A stretch of DNA of 51,833 nucleotides from Phoronis australis (taxonomy: Eukaryota > Phoronida > Phoronidae). Location: assembly GCA_002633005.1 (NCBI GenBank), contig NMRA01000012.1, positions 250,001 through 301,833 of the forward strand, in the 5' to 3' direction. Both the position numbers and the translations under genes were made by a program. This document shows positions 24,601 to 39,600 of the stretch, one piece after another; within the stretch, counting starts at the first letter, position 1; every line of letters starts with the position of its first letter. The notes beneath the pieces are model-generated. The model did no database searches. It worked only from the letters and a program-made list of their open reading frames with translations, and had not been told where the DNA came from.

Positions 24601-27600
24601 GAAAACCACATTTCAGCTGTGAGTCCACACCAATGTGATAAACGAGAGTAGTTCTACTTGCTGCGTCAGCTGCTGGTATGCTTATCTCTTTTATGACACA
24701 GAATGTGTGACTGGGCAAAGCGTTTTCAAAATAATGTGGATAAATCTGTGGAGTGTGAGACCCCTGACGTCCCTGTCAAGTCCTCACGGCAATTTTACGT
24801 TATGCGACAGTAGTGTAAAACTGAGGCATGTGGTCCACGCATGTGCAGCATTGTAAATACTGCAAAATCAGAGAGGGCGCTGTAGTATTTTTTGGAAGTG
24901 ACGATTAAATATCATAAAAGCTGTGTGCAATGTGATGACATTAAGACATGACTAGTCTCTTACAGCGTTTCCAGATAACTTGGCAATGTCTCTCAGCTTT
25001 GAGAAGACACTAGCAAGTGTCAACTTAGGTGGTGCGAACATAGTGCGCTGGTTACTGCGACTTGCCTGCAAATATATCACGATATTATGAATGAAAAATT
25101 CTGTCATTATTGTCAGTAAATTACGGTTATGTTACTACTCAGTCAAAAAAGTTCCATGACTTTGGTTGAATTGATCAAAAAAGCATATAAAATGGATTAA
25201 TTAAAATATCCATTCATAATAATACAGAAGTCTAAATTCAGGTTTTCATTATTTTGGTTGAACTGCTTAATTAACTCACAAATAGATGAATGAAATAAAA
25301 CACCAATACACTATAGTAGATAAATCTAGATTCAGGTTTTGTGACGTTGGTCAAGCTATTGAATAAGCACAGAAATAAATGAACTAAAATATCCGCTTTT
25401 GGTAAGCAAAAAAACTCGGGTATCTTGTTGGTTTATCACTTGATTAAAATTATCAAACTATCCTTGAATTTTACAAAATGGCAAAAATGTACACACATTA
25501 GGCGTTGAACGTAAATTGAGCATGAAATATAAAACATTCGATCAAAACCAGCAGTTAAAATGTCACTTACACAAATTAGAATTGTCACAATCTAGCATAA
25601 CAAATCTCTGGTGGACACACCTAGCACACATTTGTCTTATGAGCAAAATGTTCAAATTGCTAAGAAATTGCAGACAAAACGTCAGTGGAATCAACGATAC
25701 AAACCTCAGCAACAATTCCCAAATCACCTTTCTCGTGAACATGCGCTTTGACTTTGGCCAGCGACCTTCCTGCGGTAAAGACAAATTCAATATGAACTTC
25801 AGACCAACTATAAGATAAGAACAATGAAAAAGTTTACTGAACAGTATTGCAAGCAAAAATAGTACAAAGGCCATTTTCATTTTTGACAGACCAGAGTGAA
25901 ATTGTCAAGCTTTATGCATGTGCTTTGAAACATCTATTTGACCAGTGAAATTGTTCAACATATCTCCCTACAACGAATCAAATTTCTTTGAACAGACAGC
26001 TTGAACAGTAAAGTTCACCTAAACGCACTGCCCACAAGCAAATGACCCAGATCGATGCTACACAGAGTCCTCTTTGTCAATCAAATGAAAGTTTTTTCAT
26101 CGCATATCTTACCAGTGGCCTCTGAGATGGCTTTCATTAGAACAGTATCTCCCAGACCAAGTTCTAGACCCTCATAGGCCGGGGCTAGTTTATTTAGGCA
26201 CAAGTAGACGGCAGCAATCAGGTCATTGGGACTGAGCACAATCACAGAGCGGAAGAAGTTACATAAGATTTCTACAATCTTCAAACGAGCAGAAGTCTCC
26301 TCGATGAGCTCAAAAGTTCTAGCAATGGCCAGGTATGGAACTCTGAAACATTAGGCAACATTGTATTCAACAGACTTAGCCAAATAGTCCGAGAAACACA
26401 GTCAAAAATGACAATTGTGAAGGGTCTGGTTTTTAAAAATATCCATTCATACACAGAGTACCCCCAGTTTACACACAACTTCATTAAACTAATGATTTGT
26501 AGTTATTTAAAGCAACTCATAAACTTGACCACAGGATCTCAAGAGTTTTTAATGTACCAGAACAAAATAATATGGACAACTTGGCTTTAAATCTTGGGTG
26601 CTGTAAACCTATTTAGAAAGTGCTCGACTTAACCTTGATGTTTTTGAAAACATGTCGGCAAATATAACTTACTTTTGGCCATGGTTCCAACAAGCATCAT
26701 CGATTGGATGGTATTTTGATTTGGCAGGGTTGTACAGTGACTCTTCATCCTTCCCAGAGGTGGCAGCACTGCAAAGATCAAATGATGTGATGGTTTGGGT
26801 AACACTTTGCAGGAATCTAAGTGTTCCAAGGCTATTGATTGTACAATCAGTAACCTTGTGTTACCATGGCAAAAAAATTCAAATCAAATTACTTTGACAA
26901 GACCCAAAACCTTATCCATTAAATGTTTTGATCAACCTATTCCATACTCTTTGAAGATCAGTCTGTAATTAAGAGTAATGTTGCCAATGTCAACTAATTA
27001 CTGACTCCCTTTTAACGCACTTAATGAATGCAATGTAAAGCTTGAAGTTATTACAAAAAATATTGAAGAAACATTTTTCGTGAAATATTTCATTCTATAT
27101 CTACCACTGGGGGACAGATGTCCACCAATGCTGGTCAAACCTCCACAAACCACAAAAACAGAAATTTTCATAACCATTAGCAAAATAATAACAAGGAGTT
27201 AGTTAGTCATTAAGAAAACAGCCCAGGTGTTTGAATTCAATAACCGTCCACGGAAAGCAAACTTTATCAATTTGGTTTCTTCACTCTGGTGCAAAATTAG
27301 GAAAGTCATTTTGAAACTTCTGATATAGGTATGAAATAGACATGTATTTTGATATTCAACAAATTACACATGGCACTGTCTCTGTGACATAATACAACAT
27401 ATCTTGAGAAAACCCGAGCAAGCCAGCTGTATTCACACTCATTCATGAATCTTGTCAGTGAATGACTAAGAGCTGTTTATAGATAAATATACTGAGTTGC
27501 AATAACAAAGGATTATAAATCTGCCAATGTATGGTCAATGAAAGTACAAGTAAGTTATTGGTGGCAGTCCATTTTCATGCAGACCAGCTAAGTAACAAGC

Positions 27601-30600
27601 CTTCAGCCAACAGATGGAGAAGCAGGTCAGGATTAAATGAAAGGATTGTGTATTAGAACCCAATTCACAGTGATACATGGAGATGAGCCTGGGCAAAGAT
27701 TGGCAGTGGTGGCTGGTAAGTAAATTAATGAAATAATGAGCTGCTTTCCAGATGGGACTGATTACTACATTTAACTACAATCATGTATGTAAATGTGGTA
27801 TACCAGTTAAACAATAATTAAGTCGATAGACAGGTATTAAACCTTGGTAATAAAATGTATAAAGAACAATTAAGGGTGGATGTCTATCACAATATTTCAA
27901 GATGGGACTTTTTATTTTGGCGCTCTCTAGAATGACAGCACGAAAGTGACTTCCGCCTGATCCCGACTCAGATATGGTGGACAGGAATTCAATTACCACA
28001 CAGTGGTTCTTTAATTTAAAAGCAGAGGAATAAATTCCATTGTCAGTCCCTCCCACTGCTTGATCAGTTTAAACTTACCAATTAATTTTAGCTTTTTGAC
28101 ACCGCCAACGATCGAAATTCTCTCACTTTATCATCCACAACCATTGACTTTGTTACGGACTCTTCTTCACAATGAGAAACGTGTGGAACATGATGACGTT
28201 GCTCATTCATTGATAATTTAAAAGGTTTACCATTTTTCTGTAAGCATCAGTAGGAAAGGCGTGAAAACAATTTTTATGCCAGTAGGTTGAAACCTCCCGT
28301 CTGCATTACATGGGATCTGTAGGTGGTGTTGAACGCCTGTCTACCAAATACCTGATCACCATATGGCGGGACAGTGAATTTCAATATGATGCGGCTATTT
28401 TGAAAATCAGCTGTTCACAGCAGGAACCTTCCTCACCTGAGGTAAAAGGGTGCTAATTTTTGGTTGAGAGGAAAATCAAACATACATTCCATAGAACATA
28501 CATCAACAGATCAGAATAAATTTTTCCATTAAATAATTTATTTAGAATAAAACAAAATCCTAACAATTGATGTTCTGAAAAATAACCAATAACTATTATT
28601 TACTTTACCATCAAAAGAAAAATAAAAAAGGGTACTGACTGTTGTTTGTGCAGTAAGTAGCAGGTTTGCATTTATAGACTTTTGCAGTGAAGATTATCAC
28701 CACCCACAGTGGAGATTAACAGATTGTCCCTTCCCTGGGCATCAACAACATTTTTTGTTCACATCAGTGAGCAGTTTGAACCACATTACTAAAAGAATGC
28801 TTCTTTTTCATGTAAACAATACGGTAGTCTTAGAATTAAAATGATTAAAAAAAGAAACGAGACACCATGAGAAACACACCAGGTTTTTAATAAAATCAAT
28901 CAGTAGGAAAAGAAATTTTCACTCAACTGAAAGCGATATCCAGGCTTAATATTTAAAATAGGTTGGCAATTACATACCACGTACAAAAAGAGTATTAAAA
29001 ATCTATGTGACAGAGAATTTATTAGATTTTTTGTTGAAACTACTTTAAAAAAGATTGACTTCAGTTACAGAATTTTTCCAAAAGAAAAACTGAATTTTCT
29101 TGCATTCAAGTGAACATATTGCATGTAGTAACTTTGTACAAGAAGACGAGGGAGACAATAAGGACAATGATAAAACCCCTCTAATATTACCAACACCTCA
29201 GTCATACTGCAATATACCGTAATCGTTCAGGTTAACGCCCTGGGCGGTTAAATTGGCGAATCCAAAAAATCGGGGGAGGGCGGTTAACCGAGCAGTGGGC
29301 GGTTAAATCGAAAATCCACCTAAAGTAGGGGATGGGCGGTTAACCGAACATGGGCGCTTATTAGGACAGACAACCGCCCTGGGCGGTTAATCTTACCTGG
29401 CGATCTAAATCCCGACACGACAATCATACTCGGAACGCGTAGCCCTTTTCAAAGAGCTTTATCGTCACGTCGCCAAATGACTGTGAAAACGTCATAACAG
29501 CGGATGATCCCAACAAAGGTTCTCTTGCCCTCAGATTAGTCATTCACTATTAAATTTACAAAATTGCTGAGTAATAGCCCCGTGCCGTCCTGCGGTGCGC
29601 AGACGACCAGTGACCACGCAGCCTCCACTAGAATTAAAACTGTTTCAAGATGTGACCCTGCTTAAGTGCGCGCGTGCAAGCTTCACGTGTTGCAGAGGTC
29701 AGACATCAAATTTATGGTTACAGTCTCGTACTATATGTAGCTGTCAAGTTCTGAGTCAGAGAGCAGTTTTAAAATTGGTTGTAATAAAAGTTTGAAAAAC
29801 TTAACTCTGTTTTTTTTTGTGTTTGGGATGTTATAGTCGACACTCCGTGACTCAATGACATTTTCAGCGTATGGTTCTGCGGCTAGCTGTCTTATCTCGA
29901 CAGCCCGGCATTGCTCTCTTGCCGTTGCGCCAAACATGCTATGCAAAGAAGTAAGACAAGGATCGGGGGTGGTCGAGCCAGTCGTCGATCAAGAATAAAA
30001 TTTCAAGCAACTGCATAAATATGTTACAAAATGTCAGAAAACAGCAATGTTTCAATTCATTATTCTAAACGATCACCTTACCAAACTTCGTGGTGGAAAA
30101 ACATTTATTTTTCATGCAAGATGTCCAGATTATCCTATTTATATCACTTGTAATATCGCACTGCGGCACTGTTCGGTCCCGCTGTTATCGCGCAATGTCT
30201 CAGTCGGCTGACAATCGTGACTTGGAAATGCCGTCAAGTAATATAACGGCCTCTTTCAATATGCATCTCGTTTTTTATGGCCAAAGATAGTGGCGGTATT
30301 CAGCACGCACGTAGGGCCTACGTGTGAGTCACCTGTCAATCACATGTTGGTGTCAAGGTAACATGCACTCCAAAGTGTGGGAACTTGCGCACGTGCACCA
30401 CTACAAATCAGTCACACATAGCGACAGTCCGACGAAGTAACAAAAACGGGCGTGACTATGTACTTTTAAGCTGTTGTTACGAAAGACCCAGTTCTTTACG
30501 ATATTCCTCCGTTGCCAATGTTCCCCAAAACTGCGATGTCAAGTCTATTCCCATATTTCCCGGCTCGATGCTCCCTAAGCCCATCCCTGTAACTAGCTGC

Positions 30601-33600
30601 GTGAATCTCCTACCCACTATCGTCAAGCAGTCTACGTCGTAGATATTTCAGACTCGAATGGTAAGAATTTTTGTTCAGGCTGAAAATGGCCAATGTATAA
30701 ACAAAATTATTCTGGATGGCTAAAAAGGGGATGTGGAAACGATAATTCACACAGTCACGCTTACGTGGGGGCTGACGCAAGAAATAGTAAAGAACAGCCA
30801 GCGACATTAGTTAAATCTGCTAACCAGTTTGACTGAGATGCAATAAGCGAAAAACAAAATTTGACTAGCCGTTTTTTATTACTTCAAGATCATACACAAA
30901 CATACATTATTGCCAACGTTTGAATTCAGAAATCGACAGGCAGCAACGAAATCGGTAACCCAGTAAGGCACTTGTACTGTCCCTTCGGTCGCCCCACATC
31001 CTCTATAACCCGGCAGTTATATTCATCAAAATATTGAGAATTTGACATCTTTCCGTGAGTTGTGAGATTTGTTCAAAATACGAGAGCTTCCCACCTTAAT
31101 AGAATTTGGAGGGTTGGCAAAACCATTGTCACATTTCTCTGGCCTGATTTTTTCGAATATATGTTTTATCTAGTGCACTGCAGACGGAAACTCAGCGCGG
31201 CAGACAAAGTCGCTGAAAGCGGAGGTTTTGACGCCGGCGGCGTTCTTAAACTTTGCAAACAAGGGAAGAAAATAAAGTGACAAAAAGGTTCAAGTATTAT
31301 GTTTTGAAGTGAGTTCATAACCCAAGACAATAACTCGTTACCTGTATTGTAATTCAGAGTGCTAAACCACCGTCTCGGAGTCCCGACGTCTTTGCACTCT
31401 TTGTGATCGTCGATCTTTTTCTAAAAGTCGCGGAATCGCGCGTTTCCTTAGCACTTGGCGCTAAATCTTCATTCTTTAAAAGTCGGGGATGGGCGCTTAA
31501 CCGAGAGGTGGGCGCTTAACTGGAAATCTTCAAAAATCGCAGGGGGCGCTTAACCGAGCAGTGGGCGGTTAATTCGAAAATCCACTTAAAGTCGGTGATG
31601 GGCGGTTAACTGAGCATGGGCGTTAACCCGAACGATTACGGTACCTACAATACAATCCACCAATTTCAGACAACACCAATTGCCCAAATTACCCTTTGCT
31701 TTTCAAGGTCTGCTAGCATTGCTGTGAATGCCCATAATTTTTCAAATCATTTCCTGAAGGTAACTATCATGGTAACTATGGTACAGAGCTTGGGAAACGG
31801 TAATTTATGCTATATATCTTATGAAAAAAATTGAAAATAAAATTTCACTTACCCTATTGTGTCCTAAAGTGGTGACAAGTTTCCGTACTTTCTAATACTT
31901 GGCTAATCATAGGAGTGATTGAAATCAAACACAGAAATAAATGTAACCTTTTGAATGTTTATTGACAACATATCTGCCACTATTATGACGCGATTTGGAC
32001 CCACAAATAAGAATAGAAATGAAGTCACATCACATCATAAAATATTCTCAGGTTTTATATTTTCCTCCATTCAGATTATCACAGAGCTGTTTAAACGCTT
32101 GAAACTTTTACGAAATTATGTATTTGAATTAATGGGGGTGCGCGGACAATGATTGCACCCATTGTATGCTGCAGTGGAGTTGAGAAGGATTAAAATTGAC
32201 CAGGTACATTGACCAGGTACATAGCCAGGTAATAAGTGTCACAGTGACTAGCAATGAGCAGCACTAGGTAAATCTGGCCACATTATTATTCCTGTTTTTG
32301 GCATTATTTGAATAGGACCAACAAATCAAAATGGCGTCATATCAAACACTCGAACAAGTCAATTCATGAAATTGTAATGTTTGTAAAATTCATGTGCCAA
32401 CAAAATTTGACACGTCACGAGCTACTTATACAAAAGACTAACGGTTCAACAATGTAATGAATCTTTCTAATAGATCTTAAAGGCCCAAGTTTGAAAACGT
32501 ATTTTCTTAAGCATGAAATAAAGTGACAGCAATGAAAGTTTTCAATATAAGCCATGATAGAATAATACAATATAAGCCATGATAGAATAATACAATTAGC
32601 TTCGGCTCACTATGAGGGTATCATTTACAGCTAGGAGAGACAGTGTTGTCAAATTGGTAAAAGTATAGGAAAGGCATTATTTAAGGATACATTTTCATAG
32701 CTGTAGGTCACTCAGAAAATAACAGATGAACAAAAGGCACAAAACCCAATACGGCATGACAAGTAAGGTCTAATTTCTGATAATTGGAAATATAATGGAA
32801 GCCTGTTTTGAGGTGATAAACCTATCTAGTAGATGCATGGATTATGCAAAACCATACAGTAAGTACTAAAATCATGACTATTTTCTTCTTTTAAGAATGA
32901 AATTATGAATGAACAGATTATTAAGAATACTTCTAAATAGTCATGTGTGGAATATTGTACAATTATTGACATTCACCAAGGTTGATATGTTGATTTTCAC
33001 ACCCCGAAAATAACATTATGACTGAGGTTGAGTTGAGGTGACATTATCATATTTTGGGGTCTCAAATCCAAACAAGTGTGAAAGTCAATAAATGGCAATA
33101 TGAATGATGTTTGGGCTTTTGATTGTCTGTCGATCACTTGTTCAGTTACTCAGCTATAGGTTTTTACCAAAAAAACTAAAGATTTTACATAAACTTCCTG
33201 GAGATGTTTGGAATGGACAAAGGAAAATAAATAAACAAATATTTTGGGAAAGATATCGTATTTGGGGTCATACAACAGTCGATCTTATAGCAAAACAATG
33301 AACAAAGATCATTTGGCTGCATCAATCCAATCGCAAGCTGCATGTCATCACAATCAGAATCCACGCAAACGAGATATACAGCAGGTCAGTGAAAATTTTA
33401 GTTTCAGAAAACACACTTTTTGTAAAATAACATGATGGTGGGAGGTGCAATGCCTTGATGCAGGTTTCCATTCACTAGGGGTTTTTTATTTTACGGTTAA
33501 TGTTTAAATACAAAAGTGAAGCAAGAATATCGAAGACATAAAAAGGCTTAAACGACTTTTGGTGACACCTGGTAAAGCACTGGTAAAGTCAAGGCTTGCA

Positions 33601-36600
33601 AAATGAGCGAGAACAGGCTTGAATAGTGATCAAATTAAAGAAAAAAAAATGTAAAACAAAATTTGAAACAGCATTACCATAGTATCAGTCAATATTCCGA
33701 TTTATTGACTCTGAAATACTGGTTTATATCTGCATAAATCTGTTCAAATTGCCATATTTCCTGTATGCACGATCTTTGAAATTGCACTGCATTGCATTTG
33801 AAGCATAGAACAAAAGCCTAGATTCTTCAGTGCAGTTTGTATATGTATTTGTAGCAATTACTGACTTGCAAATTAGAGCAACGTGCTTTATGTCGTTTTA
33901 TGTCACCTTAGCTTCCCTTGTTTGATCTGATAACTATTAGTCATGTTCCTGCTAAATACCATGGTTTTTCAACTGGTGTATAACTAATGTCACACTAGCA
34001 CAATAATTTGAAGATTTCGCCTATGACACAGCCTGCTGTTGTTTTTCAAATAAATCGCAGGTCATTTGTCGGCTCGTAAAGATCGACATCACAGATAACT
34101 AGTGCCCATTATAATTTACGCTTTAGGTGGCGAGACTTACCTTCAGCGTGATTGGATGACATATGCCTTGAGATCTTTCAGGCAAAAGATTTACTAATCT
34201 ATGCATTTATTTGACATAATCTCAGGCTCACTTTCAACCTTTCCTTTTTCTATCATGGTTGCCTTTGTCATGCTCATGCTAAAACCATGTTGCAGCGGCT
34301 GTTCTCTACATTATGGTGACTTCAAGTGACAGGGGTTCTTTTCCACAGCACAGTATACACATCACCAAGGTGATAAGCTAACAACTGTCCCTACAGCAGC
34401 TCCTTTGATGACCCCCCAGTTATCCTGTTTTAAAACAGCCCATTAACACTGCAGCCTTAAGTATATCTTTCAAACAAGGACCAAAATCAATACAGACACC
34501 ATGTCTAAGTTCTATGTCACCTTATCGGCTGAGAACACCCTTGACTTGGATAAATAAGACACTGGAGTCATGTTTAATAAAACATGAGAAAATTGGTAAC
34601 TGTATTTTCTAAAATTTTGGCATTTTGTCAATAATTTACAAACAAATGGGTTTTTCATTTACTTTAACAGCAAGTAGATTGAAAATTACATAACCTGGTT
34701 CTAAAAATATTAGCATAGTAAGATCATTAAACAATCTGGGCATTGTATAGACACCAATAACCCATGAACCTACGCATCACAGATTTTGTCTTCTGTAAGG
34801 CATATTTTATTAGCAATTTCACATTTTTATACATTCCTTTTACTAAATTATGAACCTGTTTTAGAAAATATAGCTTAACTACGCACAAAATACTTAAAAA
34901 GTGTACTTCCCCATGTTTAGCTGGCTAAAAAACGAAAATTGAAATGGGTCTTTTACTCTCATAAAATTGGTCTTATATTTCTGACCGTGATAGGATTGCA
35001 CTTCCGTTATCACAAGAACAACGAAACCATCAGCGACTCCATAAAACGTGTCAAACTTTATTGGGGTTCGCCAACTCTAAAACTGCGAATTCCGAAAAGA
35101 AGTGTGTAATCCGTGGCCCGTGACATCAGTTGGAAACAAAATTGGACACAGTGAGGAATATTATTTTATAAGAGTAAAAGGTCAAATTAAACATTTCCTA
35201 TGGGGCAAAGAGCAGTTTTCATTTTTAACTTAGATTTCTTTTCCAATAAAAAGTATAACTTTCACATAGGCAAAATCGGTTGCCATAGAAATATCCAGAA
35301 GACCATAGGCCTTCTGACATCTTAACATTTTCTTAACGTGCAACTTATAGACGCTAATTAGTTTCAGATACTAATAATAATGAAAGAACCCCAGCAAAAG
35401 TTGGTCACATACCAAATCCTTCTAGGTTAAAGATAATTGACATTCCATGAGAGAATAGCCATGAACCGATCTAGATGCCACTGATACAATTCTTTATCTT
35501 TTAAATTGCAGTAAAAAGAACATAGGTGAATAAATCAGAAATATTAATCTCAATAATAGTGTCAGGGTCATGACAAGATTAAATATCGCAGAAGTCCAAG
35601 AAGGAATAACACTTGACAACCACTGACCAGGGGACAACTTAGGTAAACAATTCTATATAAAGAAAAATACAAGTGGAAATTCAGTGAATAACATTGATAT
35701 AATAGAAAGTTTAATAAGTGCATTGACTGAATTCAGGTATAAAATTCTATTGTTTGGTTCTGCTGGCACAGGCAGCCTGATTAAAAGGTTAGAAAAATGA
35801 AGGTACACATGCACAAATCAGTAGCTTGGTGCCTAATTAAGAAAAACAGTTTCCATAGCTGTCAGGAACCACTAAGAAACGAGCCTATGTAACTGTTTTG
35901 ATCGCAAGGAAATTAGGTGCTAAACCTGGTCGATCGTTACAAGTGATAATGACTTAAACATAGGTACCTGAGTGCACAGGTAGAAAACAAGGTGTTGCAT
36001 GCAACTCTAGTCAGACCGTGCAGGCAATGAATAAGAAGCAATAACTTGGACGTGACGAGACAAGCCAGCGGCCATGTTGAACAATAAAGAGGTAAAGTTG
36101 GGCTATATCTGTGACTACAAAATAGCAAATGTGTGAAAAATAAAAAATGTGTAATTTTGATATATGCCTGAAATAGGAAAGATAAAGTAGAGTAGTGCAG
36201 GACTGTAGATGACTGACAGATGTTCCAAAAAGTGTTATTTTTGAATATTTTGAAAAGTAATTTATGGCGGTAATGTTGACAAAAGCAAAAGGAATGCATT
36301 TTGGTTACACAAGGGAGGAAATATGAAAAACGAGAAACAAATGAGATAGGAAAATGCTAACACGCAAGGAATGGATTATCTTATCAATAAATTTTGGATA
36401 AAATGATAAAATTAACGTTCAGGTTTTAATAGAACAAAAAGATGACAAGAATAGACATCTGAGGCCTACTTTAATTCTTGTGTGTACAATGAAAAGCAAA
36501 GCTAGCACTTGATAAGAGAGTTTATTAAACACTATGGCAACTACAAATTTTTGTTAGTTTTTCTGTGGCTGTTTGCATTGATAAGAATCAAACAACTTGG

Positions 36601-39600
36601 CCGTTAACAAAAATACAAAGGAACTCTTGAATATAACACCATTCACACTTATCGAGTGTTCACAAACAGACAGCATCTATTTGATTTAGGCCGCTTTTAT
36701 AACTACAATAAAGTGGCGTGTCACGGATATACTCAGAATATATTCCCTGGTAGAATGGTGATAAAAAGTGTCCATGAGGTGGATGGAGAAAGCAACCTCA
36801 ATGCGCATTACTTTTGTTAGAAATGAAGGTAAGCAGATTCAATAGGAGACAGGTGATAACACTTGAATATCAATGAACCAGTTTGACATCAAATCATTGT
36901 AAACGTATTTTAGTGTCCACCTTTCAATGTCATATTTATATAGCCCTAAATTTGTGTGTGTTCAGAGCAACTTAAAGGCTATGTAGGACTTCGTCAACAT
37001 GTCTGTATTTAACTGAGTATCTACAAAATTATAAATTTTAACTTGATAAAGTACATATTTTCTGAAAGTAGAAAGCGTGTAGAATTTGATGATTGACTTT
37101 ATATCAACCTGCAATGATTGAGTCAAGCGAACACATTTTTTACAGAAATTTTGCAAAAAAAAAATAAAAGTACTTGCAGGTAGTCTGGTACACGTTGTAC
37201 AAGACGTGTGCTAGCCGCTCAGGTGGGCCAATTGCACTGATCACCTGAAACTATTTTTATGCTTTATATATAGTTTAAATTGAGTTGAGGAGATAGAGAC
37301 TTGACTAAAGGGTCTAAAGGCTTTTTCATGTTGACTTAACTTCGGTCTGAGTGGAGCATCGATGTAAACTGTGAAGTTAACAAAACCATACATGCTAGCT
37401 TCGGTAGTTAACGAACATCGAAATAAATGGTAGGTGATGCTGTTGTCATCGAAGTAATCGCAAGGTAACGCTACACGCTATGGTTTTTAAATGTGACAAT
37501 TTGGGAACATTTACATATGCTAATTAACATAAAATTTACTTGTAATTCCATTGGTGATTATTCGAGCAAAATACAATAACTAACAGCAACTACACTACGC
37601 TTTAATTGTTGACGGTAACAGTCATGTGGCACCCGGCGATAACTTCGATGTGACCAAAGTTGACCGTTCATATTGCACCGCAGCCTCGATGCTCTGATGT
37701 TAAATCCACATGTTTATTATGAAGTTAACTGGTGCTGTTAACTTCGATCCAGGACCGAAGTTAACCGTTCATACAGACCGCAACTTCTCAAAACATCGAT
37801 GCGTTGATGTTAGTATGAAAGGTCCTTAACAGTGTGTCCCAGTGGGACTCAAACCCACGTAGCTGAGTAAGGAAGCAAACACTTATCCCACAAGGCCACA
37901 CAGCCTTCTCACAACAAATAAAGGTACAACCACTGTGAAACTATAGAACTAATAACATGACCAAATTTCGTTAAATGTTCAAGATGAATTCCCAAAAATG
38001 TTGTAGCAGATATCATTTCGTTTTTACTTTTTAAAGCAACCTTTGAGTTTTTTCATAATAACTTTAAGTCATATTATTGATAGCCCTAATACAAAAAAGG
38101 GACATCATTTTAAAAATTTTCTATAGTGGTTTGGAAACCTTGTATCTGAGAACTTCATATGAATCCAAACAGCCATTTCTGAGATATGTTTTGGACATAT
38201 TCAATGGTCCTGTATAACCTTTAAATAAAGTAACATTGCGACCCTTCTCATGGACAGCTAAAAACTGATGCACATGCATCTCAGAGAAAAATAATTATGC
38301 GCTGTACTTTCCAGCAACTTGGTTGCACTAAATGTGTTTCATATACAGTGATGAGGGTGATTTTCCACAATCCATTACACAGACGATTTCAGATGCTATT
38401 CATAAAAAGGTCAACAGATGGCATCTAGATGTTTGATTTCATTCAGCTGTGGGCACCTTTCAAAACACGGTAGAAAAGCTGATGAAAGCACAGTGCAGTT
38501 CTGCGGGCATTATTTCTTTCCGTCATTTTGGTCATTGCCATGGCCTGTAGAGTAAAGGCTTCTTTCCACTCAAACTCATTACTAGTGACCCATAGATATC
38601 AATAGTAACGTAAACTTGTGGTATGTCCATTGGCTGCAGTACTAAACCAACTGGTTATACTGAAGCCAGCATCAGTGGAGTGAGTGCCAGTTGGCACAAC
38701 GATTTTATGTATGTGTGATTTTTAAACTATGAAGAGTAGAGTACATATTCAGAAAATGACTGAAATGAAATTCTTACACAAGTAAAATGGCAAATATTTG
38801 AACAAAATAGTAGCAAAACTTTTACACAACTCATGCCGTTGTTGACAGCGACATCTACTGTTGTTGACAGCGATATCTACTGTTGTTGACAGCGATATCT
38901 ACTGTTGTTGACAGCGATATCTACTAAAGATAACTAAGACGACAGCCATGTTAAACATTCCCACTGTAGCGATGCCCTAACACTGCAGCACTGCTTACTT
39001 GGAAGAAAACTTGGGTCTTAAACTACAACCCAAGACCCAATTCAAGAGTTCCCACTGACTGAATCGCTCTCCTAACACCGAAATTTCACCGTTAATGGGA
39101 AAGGTCCTTAAAAACAGAAGGTCGTAATACGAATAATGTTTATAAGCTTGGGAGAACACTTCCATATCATATTGCAACTAAATACCTTAAGTCATTTAAT
39201 ACATGAGCTGCAGAGTCAATAGACAAAAGCTTTGACAATCACCTTCCTTATAATTACAGCCATTAATAGCAGGCCGTCTTCCATTGAACATACAGAATAG
39301 AGAATCCTTGAGGCGAAACCAGATGGAACTTTACCTACATGTTTTAGAACAATAACCTAAGAGCAAATCTGTGTACTGTGAACTTGATCATAATCACATG
39401 GCCTATCACTACTTGTGTTGGACTGTCTCTGATTGTTAACATCTGAAATTTATTTTATGATTCAATAGTTTGTGCCAAGTGTAACTGAGCCGATATCATT
39501 TGGTCATAAGAAAAGGATTTACTGTGACCAGTTGACCGCACCATATAAGTTCCCTGTGATGCCTTCTGTGAATTTTGTGACCACAGTGCTAATTCATTAA

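Larger units (their letters stand above)
23716..26112. other. LIG1 introns between DNA-binding-domain exons
   Basis: Apart from the exons 24964-25065 and 25705-25769 and the hairpin at 24549-24590, nothing supportable. Frames seen here on either strand are shadows of exon or intron sequence. Confidence 0.6.

Noticed and set aside
35937-36299. 120-codon minus-strand open frame rich in Leu, Phe, Cys and His
   Set aside because: AT-rich intron sequence. It has no domain pattern and no coherent membrane topology.
37834-37906. Functional tRNA gene
   Set aside because: The T-arm is perfect but the acceptor stem does not pair. It lies beside an inverted-repeat element, so a tRNA-derived SINE is more likely.
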